Source of the DNA: an uncultured Bacteroidales bacterium
GTDB lineage: Bacteria; Bacteroidota; Bacteroidia; Bacteroidales; UBA932
Direction: 5' to 3'
Assembly (NCBI GenBank): GCA_944326255.1
Contig: CALVDG010000020.1
Coordinates: forward strand, 1 to 42,745
DNA: 42,745 bases
In this document: positions 15,571-24,740 of the stretch, in pieces
Layout of the letters: the number at the start of each line of letters is the position of its first letter
Numbering within the stretch: position 1 is the first letter of the stretch
Notes under the pieces: model-generated
What the model was told of the DNA's origin: nothing
The model's input: the letters and a program-made list of their open reading frames with translations, nothing else
The model's database searches: none
Made by a program: the position numbers and the translations under genes

Positions 15571-16909
15571 GAGGTCTGTTCTTTTTGATAAAGTTCAACA
15601 ATAGGATGATAGCGACGGCACTGGCCAGGAAGTCGGATACCATGAAGCTGACCCAGACTCCGGCTATGTCGAAAAACATAGGCAGAATCCACAACGAGGG
15701 AATCAGGAAGACCACTTGCCTGGACAGAGACAGGAAGATGGCCTGCTTGGGCTGGCCTATGCTTTGGAAAAAGTTGCCGATGACCATTGACAGGGACACC
15801 AGCGGGAACATGCCGACCACCAGGCGCATACCCTTTATGGACTTTTCCATCAGCTCGGGATCGTCGGTAAATATGGCCACTACCAGACCGGGGCACAGTT
15901 CCCCTATCAGGAAGCCGGCAGTCAGCACGACAGTCGCATACAGAAGGGTCTTCTTGAGCACCTCGTAGACACGGGACATCTGCCGCGCACCGTAGTTGTA
16001 ACCGGCGATAGGCTGCATACCCTGTGTCAGACCTGAGACGATCATGATGAAGACGAAGGAGATACGGTTGACAATGCCGTAGGCTCCGATAGCCAGGTCT
16101 CCGCCGTAGGTCTTCAGCCTCATATTGATGATAATCACCACGAAGCAGGCCACGAAATTCATCAGGAACGGAGCCAGGCCGATGACTATCGAGTCCTTGA
16201 CTATACGTCTCTCCAGCCGGAAGATACCGCGCTCAAAATGTATCAGTTCGCGCTTGTCGCAGAACCATACGACGACAAGTACCAGAGCCACTACCTGTGC
16301 CAGGATAGTCGCCACGGCCGCACCCCGGATGCCCATGTCGAAAGTGAAGATGAACAGCGGGTCCAGAATAGCGTTGAGCAGCACTGTCATGATGGTGGCG
16401 GCCATGGCTTTCTTGGGATGGCCGGCCGAGCGCAGCAGGGAGTTGAGGCCGAAATAGACATGGGTAATCACATTACCGGCCAGGATTATCTGCATGTACT
16501 CACGGGCATACGAGATGGTATTCTCGCTTGCCCCGAAGAAATAGAGTATCGGATCCAGAAAGACCAGCGCCACTATCGTGAACAGCAGACCTATAATAAA
16601 ATTGAGCACTACGACATTGCCCAGCACTTTCCTGGCTATGTCATAGTTCTTCTGCCCGAGCAGCATGGACGCCATGGTGGAGGCTCCGACACCGACAAGG
16701 GTACCGAAAGCCGCGGCCAGGTTCATGAACGGGAACGTCAGTGCCAGACCGGATATGGCGTAAGGGCCGACACCGTGTCCGATGAAGATGGCATCGACCA
16801 TATTGTAGAGCGAGGAGGCCGTCATCGCGATAATCGCAGGCACGGCATACTGTTTCAGAAGCTTGGGGATCCGCTCGGTCCCCAACTCGGTAGGAACTCT
16901 TGCATTCAT
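15551..16909 (-). CDS. MATE family multidrug efflux transporter
   Basis: A 452-residue polytopic membrane protein with about 12 helices and two-fold MATE repeats. Typical segments are YAVPAIIAMTASSLYNMVDAIFIGHGVG at the N-terminus, LVGVGASTMASMLLGQKNYDIA and GLTQGMQPIAGYNYGARQ in the second half. It exports cationic or aromatic compounds using Na+ or H+; the substrate is unknown. A -7 box (TAATTTTG on the minus strand) ends 4 bases before the ATG, so the message should be leaderless or nearly so. The gene is divergent from cstA and cotranscribed with the cytidylate-kinase-like gene. Confidence 0.92.
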   Translation of the reverse strand: MNARVPTELGTERIPKLLKQYAVPAIIAMTASSLYNMVDAIFIGHGVGPYAISGLALTFPFMNLAAAFGTLVGVGASTMASMLLGQKNYDIARKVLGNVVVLNFIIGLLFTIVALVFLDPILYFFGASENTISYAREYMQIILAGNVITHVYFGLNSLLRSAGHPKKAMAATIMTVLLNAILDPLFIFTFDMGIRGAAVATILAQVVALVLVVVWFCDKRELIHFERGIFRLERRIVKDSIVIGLAPFLMNFVACFVVIIINMRLKTYGGDLAIGAYGIVNRISFVFIMIVSGLTQGMQPIAGYNYGARQMSRVYEVLKKTLLYATVVLTAGFLIGELCPGLVVAIFTDDPELMEKSIKGMRLVVGMFPLVSLSMVIGNFFQSIGQPKQAIFLSLSRQVVFLIPSLWILPMFFDIAGVWVSFMVSDFLASAVAIILLLNFIKKNRPHEQLQS

Positions 16910-16913
16910 GCCG

Positions 16914-16951
16914 CAAAATTACACAAATGTCCACGAATAATTTTAATTTTG
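16914..16951. promoter_or_regulatory. divergent -7 boxes for the MATE gene and cstA
   Basis: The minus strand reads TAATTTTG at 16921-16914, 4 bases from the MATE ATG. The plus strand reads TAATTTTG at 16944-16951, 23 bases before the cstA ATG at 16975. The two boxes lie within 40 bases, so binding at one probably affects the other. Confidence 0.6.
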
Positions 16952-16974
16952 CTCCGTTTTTAATTCCTCAACCG

Positions 16975-18420
16975 ATGATTACTTTTATCGCATGTCTCGC
17001 AGCCCTGATCATAGGCTACTTCACTTACGGAAAGTTCGTGGAAAGATTTTTCGGAGTCTCATCTGCCCGTCCCACCCCGGCCAAAAGGCTGGCCGACGGC
17101 GTGGACTACCAGGAAATGAAGCCCTGGAGGATCTTCATCATACAGTTCCTCAACATAGCCGGCCTCGGTCCCATCTTCGGAGCCATCCTCGGCGCGGCCT
17201 ACGGTCCGGTGGCCTACATCTGGATAGTAGTAGGCTGTATATTCATGGGTGCTGCACACGACTTTTTCTCAGGTATGCTGTCGGTACGCAATGACGGCAT
17301 GAGCCTGCCCGACATGGTCGGCAAATACCTCGGTTCGGGCGTCAAGAAGTTTCTCGTTGTCTTCTCGGCCTTCATACTGATTGCCGTCGGAGTCTCTTTC
17401 GTCACCGGCCCGGCAGACCTGCTGCACACCCTCACCGGCTGGGACAAGCGCATCTGGCTCTACATCGTATTCGCGTACTACATAGTGGCAACCCTGCTCC
17501 CGGTGGACAAGATCATCGGCAAACTCTATCCCATATTCGGAGCCGTCCTGCTCTTCATGGCCATAGCCATAGCCGGAGCCCTGCTCGTAAAGGGATTCTC
17601 CGGCGACCTGCAGCTGACTGAGCTGACAGCGGACAGTTTCCGGAACTTCCACACCAACCCGGAGACCAACATCCTCATCCCGATGCTCTTTGTAGTCATC
17701 TCGTGCGGAGCCATATCAGGCTTCCACTCCACCCAGAGTCCCATCATGGCCCGCTGTATCACTGACGAGAAATACGGCAGGCCCATATTCTACGGAGCGA
17801 TGATAGCCGAAGGCATAGTGGCCATGATATGGGCCACTGCCGCCATAGCCTACTTCGGAGGGCCCGAAGGCCTCAACGCCGCTGCCGACGCAGGCAAGAC
17901 TCCGGCCATCATGGTAGACGAGATCTGCCAGTCGTGGCTGGGTCAGGTCGGAGCCGTCATAGCGATTCTCGGCGTAGTCGTATGCCCCATCACCTCCGGC
18001 GACACAGCCTTCCGCAGCCTGAGACTCACCATCGGCGACGCACTGAAATTCAACCAGAAGCCTATGCGCAACCGCCTCATCATAGCCGTTCCCATCTTCG
18101 TGGTGGCATTTATCCTCTGCAAGGTGGATTTCTCCACCATATGGAAATACGTCGGCATAGGCAACCAGGTGCTGGCCACAGTCGTGCTGTGGACTGCAGC
18201 GGCCTACTTGGTCCACAACCGCAAGAACCACCTTATCATGTCCATTCCGGCCACATTCCTGACATTTGTCTGCGTATGCTACTTCATGATAGCCCCCTAT
18301 AATGTAGGAGGGCTGTTCTTGCCGGCAACTGTAAGTTACCTGACAGGAACAGCCGCTGCCTTAGGTCTGTTTATATTCTTCCTTATAAGGGCCCGGAAGA
18401 TACGCCCCGGAAGAGCTTAG
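16975..18420 (+). CDS. cstA: CstA-type carbon starvation / peptide-pyruvate transporter
   Basis: A 481-residue membrane protein of the short CstA class. The start is MITFIACLAALIIGYFTYG at 16975; an upstream ATG at 16900 is rejected because the promoter box lies after it. CstA hallmarks are FLNIAGLGPIFGAILGAAYGP, HDFFSGMLSVRNDG, GFHSTQSPIMARC and VVCPITSGDTAFRS. The family takes up peptides or pyruvate when preferred carbon is short. It ends convergently with buk, and the two stop codons overlap by 4 bases. No long cytoplasmic C-terminal extension is present, as is usual for the short class. Confidence 0.93.
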   Translation: MITFIACLAALIIGYFTYGKFVERFFGVSSARPTPAKRLADGVDYQEMKPWRIFIIQFLNIAGLGPIFGAILGAAYGPVAYIWIVVGCIFMGAAHDFFSGMLSVRNDGMSLPDMVGKYLGSGVKKFLVVFSAFILIAVGVSFVTGPADLLHTLTGWDKRIWLYIVFAYYIVATLLPVDKIIGKLYPIFGAVLLFMAIAIAGALLVKGFSGDLQLTELTADSFRNFHTNPETNILIPMLFVVISCGAISGFHSTQSPIMARCITDEKYGRPIFYGAMIAEGIVAMIWATAAIAYFGGPEGLNAAADAGKTPAIMVDEICQSWLGQVGAVIAILGVVVCPITSGDTAFRSLRLTIGDALKFNQKPMRNRLIIAVPIFVVAFILCKVDFSTIWKYVGIGNQVLATVVLWTAAAYLVHNRKNHLIMSIPATFLTFVCVCYFMIAPYNVGGLFLPATVSYLTGTAAALGLFIFFLIRARKIRPGRA

Positions 18421-19484
18421 TATGTCTTGACTTCCTCGCGTCCTTCCATCACGGCGAGGGCATTGCCGGCAAGCGCAGCCATCTCATCCTCTCCGGGATA
18501 TACCTTCACCGGAGCGATGAACGACACCATGTCGGCCAGCTGCTGCATCATCTCCTTGCCGTAAGCGATGCCACCTGTAAGCAGGATGGCGTCCACCTTT
18601 CCGGAAAGGGCCGCTGCCATACCGCCGATAGCCTTGGCCACGTTGTATATGAATGCGTCGGCTATGAGCTTGGCTTCCTTGTCACCTGCCGCCACACGGT
18701 CCTCGACCTCCTTGAAGGAGTTGGTACCGAGGTGGGCCACCACACCGCCTTTGCCGGAGATGATCTTCTTCATCTCCGCCAGCGTATACTTGCCGCTGTA
18801 GCAGGCATCGGCCAGCTGCATGGCCGCGATACCGCCTGTACGCTCTGGGCTGAAAGGACCTTCTCCGTAGAGGGCATTGTTCACGTCCACCACCTTGCCC
18901 TTGCTGTGAGCCGCAACAGACACGCCGCCGCCCATGTGGACTACGACCAGATTGAGATCACCGTACTCCTTTCCGATCTCCCTGGCATACATCTTCGCGA
19001 TGGCCTTATGGTTCAGGGCATGGAAGATGGATATCCTGGGAAACATGGGATGACCGCCGATACGCGCCACGTCGCAGAGCTCGTCCACCACTACAGGGTC
19101 GGCGATATACGCCTTGCAACCCTTGATTCTGGAAGCAAGCTCGTTGGCTATGATACCGCCGAGGTTGCTGGCATGCTCGCCGTAGCAGGCAGAACTGAGA
19201 TCCTTCAGCATAGCCTCATTGACCTCATAGACACCCGAGGGAATAGGTCTGAGCAGACCGCCGCGGCCCACTATCACCTTGATGTCCTCAAGCTTTACGC
19301 CATTGTCCTCAAGAGCCTTGACGATGGTCTCCTCACGGAACTTGAACTGGTCGATGACGTTCTCGTACTTGGAGATTTCCTCCGCAGAGTGTCTGAGTGT
19401 CTTGGTAAATACTTCCTTAGCCCCGTCAAAGAGCGATATCTTGGTCGATGTCGAACCGGGGTTGATTGCCAATATATACGCCAT
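18417..19484 (-). CDS. buk: butyrate kinase
   Basis: A 355-residue acetokinase-family enzyme of normal length for butyrate kinase. ATP-site motifs are INPGSTSTKISLF at the N-terminus and VVVHMGGGVSVAAHSKGKVVD, and the C-terminal glycine-rich segment is ILLTGGIAYGKEM. It converts butyryl phosphate and ADP to butyrate and ATP; branched-chain acyl phosphates are possible substrates. It lies 8 bases after the phosphate butyryltransferase stop and is the last gene of an ackA-ptb-buk series. Confidence 0.95.
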   Translation of the reverse strand: MAYILAINPGSTSTKISLFDGAKEVFTKTLRHSAEEISKYENVIDQFKFREETIVKALEDNGVKLEDIKVIVGRGGLLRPIPSGVYEVNEAMLKDLSSACYGEHASNLGGIIANELASRIKGCKAYIADPVVVDELCDVARIGGHPMFPRISIFHALNHKAIAKMYAREIGKEYGDLNLVVVHMGGGVSVAAHSKGKVVDVNNALYGEGPFSPERTGGIAAMQLADACYSGKYTLAEMKKIISGKGGVVAHLGTNSFKEVEDRVAAGDKEAKLIADAFIYNVAKAIGGMAAALSGKVDAILLTGGIAYGKEMMQQLADMVSFIAPVKVYPGEDEMAALAGNALAVMEGREEVKTY

Positions 19485-19492
19485 GCCCGGGA

Positions 19493-20398
19493 CTATTTAG
19501 CTGTTAAGGCCGCGAGGGCGATGGAGTTCAACTTGGTCTCTATGCTGTCGGCACGGCTTGAAAGTACGCAGGGAGCCATGGCTCCGGCTACGATGGCAGC
19601 CTGTTTCACGCCCTTGCAGAGCTGAGAGTTGACCTTATAGAATGTGTTGGCTGATTCGATGTTGGGGAAGAGGAGACAGTCTGCGTCGCCGGCCACAGGG
19701 CTGACGAGCTTCTTGATCTCGACAGCCTCCTTGGAGATGGCCACGTCGAGGGCGAGAGGACCGTCGCCTACGCATCCGGGAATCTGTCCGCGGTCAATCA
19801 TCTTGGAGATGATGGCTGCATCCACGCAGGCCTGCATACCGGGAAGCATCTGCTCGGTAGCTGCGAGCAGGGCAACCTTCGGTTTCTCGATCTGAAGAGC
19901 CTTGGCGGTGTTGACCAGATATTTTACGATAGCGACTTTCTGATTGAGATCAGGAAGAGGTATCACGGCCATGTCACCGAGGACAACGAGCTTGTGGTAA
20001 TTGGGGTTGGACAGCACGCACACGTGGCTGAGAACGGCCTTGGGAGGAAGCAGACCTTTTTCCTTATTGAGGATACCCCTCATGTACTTGTCAGTAGAGC
20101 AGAGACCCTTCATCAGGATGTCGCCCTGTCCCTCACGTACCATGAGGACTGCCTGTGCGATGGAGGCCAGTTCATTGTCATTGTTGATGATGGTAAATAC
20201 GGTGGGGTCGATCTTCTCGGCCTCGCATACTTTCTTAATCATGTTCACATCACCTACGAGGGTTGCATCCACGATACCGAGCTGCACTGCCTTGTAGGCT
20301 GCTGTGATAGTGTGGTCATCTACGGCCCAAGCCGCGATCAGACGCTTTCTGGTCTTCGAACGAAGAAGTTCGTAAATCTGTTCAAAATTTGTAATCAT
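19493..20398 (-). CDS. ptb: phosphate butyryltransferase
   Basis: A 301-residue member of the phosphate acetyl/butyryltransferase family. Typical stretches are AAYKAVQLGIVDATLVGD, DILMKGLCSTDKYMRGIL, HVCVLSNPNYHKLVVLGD and GPLALDVAISKEAVE. It exchanges CoA for phosphate on butyryl-CoA or branched acyl-CoA in the cytoplasm, feeding butyrate kinase. It lies between ackA (23-base gap) and buk (8-base gap). No separate phosphotransacetylase is present in the window, so this enzyme might also supply acetyl phosphate to AckA, though that is inference. Confidence 0.93.
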   Translation of the reverse strand: MITNFEQIYELLRSKTRKRLIAAWAVDDHTITAAYKAVQLGIVDATLVGDVNMIKKVCEAEKIDPTVFTIINNDNELASIAQAVLMVREGQGDILMKGLCSTDKYMRGILNKEKGLLPPKAVLSHVCVLSNPNYHKLVVLGDMAVIPLPDLNQKVAIVKYLVNTAKALQIEKPKVALLAATEQMLPGMQACVDAAIISKMIDRGQIPGCVGDGPLALDVAISKEAVEIKKLVSPVAGDADCLLFPNIESANTFYKVNSQLCKGVKQAAIVAGAMAPCVLSSRADSIETKLNSIALAALTAK

Positions 20399-20421
20399 GA
20401 TTTTATAAGGTTGATATTTTG

Positions 20422-21630
20422 TTATTTGCGTGTAAGATTCATGGTATCACGGGCTATCACCAGTTCCTCATTGGTGGAGAGAGTCAGTACCTTCACCCTG
20501 GAGCCCGCCTTGGTAAGGAGCTTGTCCTCTCCGCGCACACCCTTGTTGGCAGCCTCGTCGAAGTCCACTCCCAGGAAGCCGAGGGTCGAGCATATCTCCC
20601 TGCGGGCCTCGCAGTCATTCTCGCCGATACCGCCGGTAAAGACGATAACGTCCAGGCCGCCCATGACGGCGCTGTAGGCTCCGATATATTTGCGGACGCT
20701 GTGATAGAACATATTGAGAGAAAGTCCAGCTCTGTAGTTGCCGTTCTCATAGGCGTTTACTATGTCACGGCAGTCCGAGGAGACTCCGGACACACCCAGA
20801 AAGCCGCTCTTCTTGTTCAGCAGCTTGGTGATGCCGTCCACGTCGAGGCCCAGCTTATCCTGCAGGTAAGTCACCGCACCGGCATCGATGTTGCCGCAGC
20901 GGGTACCCATGACAACACCCTCTACGGGAGTAAAGCCCATGGAGGTGTCCACAGACTTGCCGTTGAGCACAGCGGTCACCGAGCCACCGTTACCGAGATG
21001 GCAGGTCACTATCCTAGAATCATTGATATCCATACCGAGGAACTCACATGCCCTGTGAGCCACGAACTTGTGACTGGTTCCGTGGAATCCGTAACGGCGC
21101 ACATGAAGTTTCTCATAGCACTCATACGGGATAGCGTACATATATGCATAGTCAGGCATGGTCTGATGGAACGATGTATCGAACACCGCCACCTGAGGCA
21201 CCTGGGGCAGCAACTTCTTCACTGCCTCTATGCCGAGCAGATTGGCGGGATTGTGCAGGGGGGCCAGTTCGCACAGGCTCCTGATGCCCTCCATCACCTT
21301 GTCGTCTACCACGCAGGATTCCGGGAACAGCTCACCGCCGTGGGCGACCCTGTGACCTACGGCCTCTATCTGGTCGAGAGACTTCAGGACTCCGTGCCCG
21401 GGATCCGTCAGAAGCCCCAGGACTGACTTGATACCTTCCGTATGATCGGGGACAGGCTTGGAGATGACCAGTTTGTCCTTGCCTGAAGGGCGGTGTGTCA
21501 CCTCACCCATTTCCAGTCCTATTCTCTCCACAAGGCCCTTGGCCAGAAGAGTGTAGTCGTTGTCGCTCCTCATGTCGAGGACCTGATACTTCAGCGATGA
21601 GCTTCCGCAGTTGATTACCAATACTATCAT
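20422..21630 (-). CDS. ackA: acetate kinase
   Basis: A 402-residue enzyme of standard length. Motifs are INCGSSSLKYQVLD at the N-terminus, the second-domain signature FHGTSHKFVAHRACEF, GNGGSVTAVLNGKSVDTSMGF and IVFTGGIGENDCEARREIC. It interconverts acetyl phosphate and acetate with ATP formation. It heads the acid-forming gene cluster with ptb and buk, and a -7 box (TAACTTTG on the minus strand, 21675-21668) lies about 38 bases before the ATG. All active-site regions look intact. Confidence 0.97.
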   Translation of the reverse strand: MIVLVINCGSSSLKYQVLDMRSDNDYTLLAKGLVERIGLEMGEVTHRPSGKDKLVISKPVPDHTEGIKSVLGLLTDPGHGVLKSLDQIEAVGHRVAHGGELFPESCVVDDKVMEGIRSLCELAPLHNPANLLGIEAVKKLLPQVPQVAVFDTSFHQTMPDYAYMYAIPYECYEKLHVRRYGFHGTSHKFVAHRACEFLGMDINDSRIVTCHLGNGGSVTAVLNGKSVDTSMGFTPVEGVVMGTRCGNIDAGAVTYLQDKLGLDVDGITKLLNKKSGFLGVSGVSSDCRDIVNAYENGNYRAGLSLNMFYHSVRKYIGAYSAVMGGLDVIVFTGGIGENDCEARREICSTLGFLGVDFDEAANKGVRGEDKLLTKAGSRVKVLTLSTNEELVIARDTMNLTRK

Positions 21631-21667
21631 AATATTTTTATTTGTTAAAATTATTCCAACAATCCTG

Positions 21668-21675
21668 CAAAGTTA
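21668..21675 (-). promoter_or_regulatory. -7 promoter box for ackA-ptb-buk
   Basis: The minus strand reads TAACTTTG, an exact consensus, giving a 5' leader of roughly 30 bases before the ackA ATG at 21630. Confidence 0.55.
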
Positions 21676-21743
21676 TACATAAAATAGGAATTTCCCTAAA
21701 CAATTGTTACCTTGCAGTCAAATACTGAAAATGTGCAGAAAGC

Positions 21744-23126
21744 ATGAGGAGGGAGATGTTTCTTTTTACGGCTGCGACGCTCTTCGTCGCAGGCAATCTG
21801 ACGGCGGTCCGTCTATGCAGCGGCTGCCCTGCCGGCTCATGGATACCGGCGGCCATAGCCCTCTCCACGACAGCTCTTTCAGCTGTGATGCTGCTTCCCT
21901 GCATAAAATATCCCCGGCTGAGCATCCTGGTTTTCTATATGCTGGGAGTCTCGGGATACTCCTGCATGGAGACAATGCGCCCCGACGTGCGGAACTCGAG
22001 GCTGAGAGACTGCCGGAGCATCCGCATCCGTGGCATCATCACCGACGGAGGGCGGTCCTCATCCGGCAGACCATTTCTGGAATTGTCCCTGGGAAACGAG
22101 AACACCATTATATATAATATTCCGGACACGACGGTATGGATGCCTGGAGACACTGTGAATGCCACCGTAAGATGTTCCAGAGTGGAAAATTTCACCGGGG
22201 ATTTCGATTACCGGAGATACATGGAAGAGAGGGGTGTCTTCTACACCTGCTTTTTCGGGAAAAACTCCACCCTGGAGATTCTGAAAAACGGCACACCTCC
22301 CCTGCGGATGCTTCCGGCAAGGCTGAGATGGAAATTCTCCGCTGCGGTTGACTCCGCCATGCCTTCCGAAGAGATGGCCCGGATACGCGCTGTAGTGAAA
22401 GCCCTTGCATACGGATATCAGGACGAGATACCCGCCGGAATAGAGGAAAGTTTCCGGCAGAGCGGTGCAATTCATCTGCTGGCCCTGTCAGGAATGCATC
22501 TGGGACTGCTCTACGGCCTGCTGCTGAAGCTGCTTGCACTGATCGGGAACTCCCCGACGGCCAAACGCATCCGTTCCACTGTCATCATCGCGGCCTTATG
22601 GGCTTTCACCATATTCACCGGATGCGGCGTGTCAATACTCAGAGCGGCCGTGATGTTCAGCATCTATGAGGCCGGAGTCCTGGCAGGCAGACGGCGCAAC
22701 GGTCTTAACGCACTGTCTCTAAGCGCAATCATCATCACCGTAGCAGACCCGTCCGCACCGTCAGGAATCAGCTTTCAGCTATCCTATGCGGCGATGACCG
22801 CGATCTTCCTGATATTTCCCCACCTCCGGGCCATAGTAAAGACCCGGAACAGAATATCGGGACGGATCGCCGACGCCTGCGCCATGACCATCGCCTGCCA
22901 GGCGACCACCGCTCCCATAATCCTGCTGCACTTCGGGACATTAGCGTTCTACTCCCTGCTGGCCAACCTGCTCTGTTCCCCGATAGTGAGCATCGCGATG
23001 CTGCTCATACCCGCAGTCCTGATTATTCAGGATACCGCCAACGTCATACTCGCACTTCCAGGCCGTCTCCTGGAGCTGGCCATAGAGCTTTTCATACGCA
23101 TAAACGCCACTATCAGCAACTTATAA
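21744..23126 (+). CDS. comEC: ComEC/Rec2 family DNA-uptake channel, without metallo-beta-lactamase domain
   Basis: A 460-residue polytopic membrane protein. The N-terminal part has membrane helices followed by an OB-like region (RIRGIITDGGRSSSGRPFLEL), then the ComEC competence domain with its signature AIHLLALSGMHLGLLYGLLL at about residues 240-260 and many helices to the end (FQLSYAAMTAIFLIF). The C-terminal metallo-beta-lactamase domain of longer ComEC proteins is absent and the gene ends cleanly, so this is the short form. It would pass single-stranded DNA across the inner membrane. It is divergent from ackA. Confidence 0.9.
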   Translation: MRREMFLFTAATLFVAGNLTAVRLCSGCPAGSWIPAAIALSTTALSAVMLLPCIKYPRLSILVFYMLGVSGYSCMETMRPDVRNSRLRDCRSIRIRGIITDGGRSSSGRPFLELSLGNENTIIYNIPDTTVWMPGDTVNATVRCSRVENFTGDFDYRRYMEERGVFYTCFFGKNSTLEILKNGTPPLRMLPARLRWKFSAAVDSAMPSEEMARIRAVVKALAYGYQDEIPAGIEESFRQSGAIHLLALSGMHLGLLYGLLLKLLALIGNSPTAKRIRSTVIIAALWAFTIFTGCGVSILRAAVMFSIYEAGVLAGRRRNGLNALSLSAIIITVADPSAPSGISFQLSYAAMTAIFLIFPHLRAIVKTRNRISGRIADACAMTIACQATTAPIILLHFGTLAFYSLLANLLCSPIVSIAMLLIPAVLIIQDTANVILALPGRLLELAIELFIRINATISNL

Positions 23127-23178
23127 TCCGACTTACAAAAAACATAAATTTTTATTGCGCAAAGTCCCGGAAACGCGG

Positions 23179-23186
23179 TATATTTG
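23179..23186 (+). promoter_or_regulatory. -7 promoter box for the purF paralog
   Basis: TATATTTG is an exact consensus, 28 bases before the ATG at 23215 and inside the longer possible reading frame, so it decides the start. Confidence 0.6.
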
Positions 23187-23214
23187 CGGACACAATCTAA
23201 CAACACGCACATCT

Positions 23215-24654
23215 ATGGGAGGAATTTTCGGAGTCATCTCCACAAAAAAATGCAGAAACGACCTCTTCTACGGAGTCGATTACCATTCACATCTCGGAAC
23301 CCGCAGGGGCGGTATGGCCGTCTACAACGGTGACGGCATCTTCGCAAGGGACATCCACTCACTTGAGAACTCCTATTTCAGAGTAAAATTCGAGGACGAC
23401 CTGTACAAATACACCGGCAACATCGGCATAGGAGTAATCAGCGACACCGATGCACAGCCCATAGTCGTCAACTCGCATCTGGGACGGTTCGCCATCGTCA
23501 CCGTCGGCAAGATCTGCAACATCGACGCACTGGAGAAAGAGATGCTCTCCCAGAACAAGAATTTCACCGAACTGAGCTCCGGCAAGACCAACCCCACAGA
23601 ACTCATAGCCCAGATCATCACCTGCTCAGCCTCGTTCGAGGAAGGCATTGAGTCCGTACAGCAGAAGATCAAAGGCTCATGCTCCTTCCTCATCATGACC
23701 GAGAACTGCATCATAGCCAGCAGAGACCTTTATGGAAGGACTCCCTTGATTATCGGCCGGAAAGAGGCAGTGGACGAGAACGGTGAGAAAGAACTGGCCC
23801 ATGCAGTGACATCCGAGACCTGTGCGTTTCCCAATCTCGGATACAAGGAAGAATACATCATCGGCCCGGGCGAGGCCGTAAAACTGACGGCCGACGGGTT
23901 CGAGCAGATAGTAAAGCCCAAGAAAAAGATGCAGATCTGCTCCTTCCTGTGGATATATTACGGCTATCCGGCCAGTTCCTACGAGAACATCAACGTGGAC
24001 GAGGTCCGCTACAAACTGGGATACAAACTGGCTCAGGAGGATGATTCAGAGATGGACACCGTATGCTCGATTCCCGACTCCGGGACCTGCATGGCCATAG
24101 GATACTCTGACGGAAAAGGCGTACCCTTCCGCAACGGTTACGTAAAATACACCCCCACCTGGCCCCGCAGCTTCACTCCCACCAGCCAGGAGAGAAGAAA
24201 CCTGGTAGCCAAGATGAAACTGATACCCAACGGAGCCATACTCAAGAACCACAAACCGGTCTTCTGCGACGACTCCATCGTCCGAGGCACCCAGCTGCGC
24301 AACAATGTCCGCAACCTCTATGACTACGGAGCAAAGGAAGTTCATGTGCGCATAAGCTGTCCTCCTCTGGTATATCCCTGCGAGTTCATCAACTTCTCCG
24401 AGTCCAGGACACCGCTGGAACTGATAGCCCGCCGCTTCATACTCAAGAACGAGGGCGCTCACGACAAAAATCTAGGCAAATACGTCCGCAACGACACTCC
24501 GGAATATGCCGCCATGGTAGACTACATCAAGAAGGAAGTCAATGTGGCGTCCCTGAAATTCAACTCCATAGAGAATCTTGTCTCCGCGATAGGACTCCCC
24601 AAGGAGATGATATGCACGCACTGCTTTGACGGCAGCAGCTACGGGCACGAATAA
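23215..24654 (+). CDS. PurF-like amidophosphoribosyltransferase paralog with degenerate glutaminase site
   Basis: A 479-residue protein with the two-domain PurF layout. The phosphoribosyltransferase domain has an intact PRPP loop, VFCDDSIVRGTQL (about residues 349-361). The N-terminal class II glutaminase domain begins MGGIFGVIS, so the residue exposed after Met removal is Gly, not the nucleophilic Cys of PurF. The region that should contain HxRYST reads VISDTDAQ, and the NGN oxyanion-hole segment reads VGKICN. Glutamine hydrolysis is therefore unlikely. From memory, a similar second PurF-like protein is widespread in Bacteroidales beside a true PurF. It may use ammonia or have another role. 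The start at 23215 is fixed by the promoter. Confidence 0.85.
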   Translation: MGGIFGVISTKKCRNDLFYGVDYHSHLGTRRGGMAVYNGDGIFARDIHSLENSYFRVKFEDDLYKYTGNIGIGVISDTDAQPIVVNSHLGRFAIVTVGKICNIDALEKEMLSQNKNFTELSSGKTNPTELIAQIITCSASFEEGIESVQQKIKGSCSFLIMTENCIIASRDLYGRTPLIIGRKEAVDENGEKELAHAVTSETCAFPNLGYKEEYIIGPGEAVKLTADGFEQIVKPKKKMQICSFLWIYYGYPASSYENINVDEVRYKLGYKLAQEDDSEMDTVCSIPDSGTCMAIGYSDGKGVPFRNGYVKYTPTWPRSFTPTSQERRNLVAKMKLIPNGAILKNHKPVFCDDSIVRGTQLRNNVRNLYDYGAKEVHVRISCPPLVYPCEFINFSESRTPLELIARRFILKNEGAHDKNLGKYVRNDTPEYAAMVDYIKKEVNVASLKFNSIENLVSAIGLPKEMICTHCFDGSSYGHE

Positions 24655-24684
24655 GCCGCATTTTTCGGCAGTTCGCGTTTTTTC

Positions 24685-24715
24685 TTTGGTAAAAGGATTA
24701 ATTTTAATAACTTTG
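24685..24715 (+). promoter_or_regulatory. consensus promoter of the RRM gene
   Basis: TTTG 24685-24688, a 19-base spacer and TAACTTTG 24708-24715 give the full Bacteroides consensus. The leader to the ATG at 24741 is about 20 bases. Confidence 0.75.
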
Positions 24716-24740
24716 CAGGGAAAATATAACCAAACTGCAC

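Noticed and set aside
19994..21426. long plus-strand frames opposite ptb and ackA
   Set aside because: They lie antisense to well-supported enzymes and have no recognisable motifs; high GC at third positions explains the open frames.
23155..23214. 20-codon N-terminal extension of the PurF paralog
   Set aside because: A perfect -7 promoter box at 23179-23186 lies inside it, so the start at 23215 is preferred.
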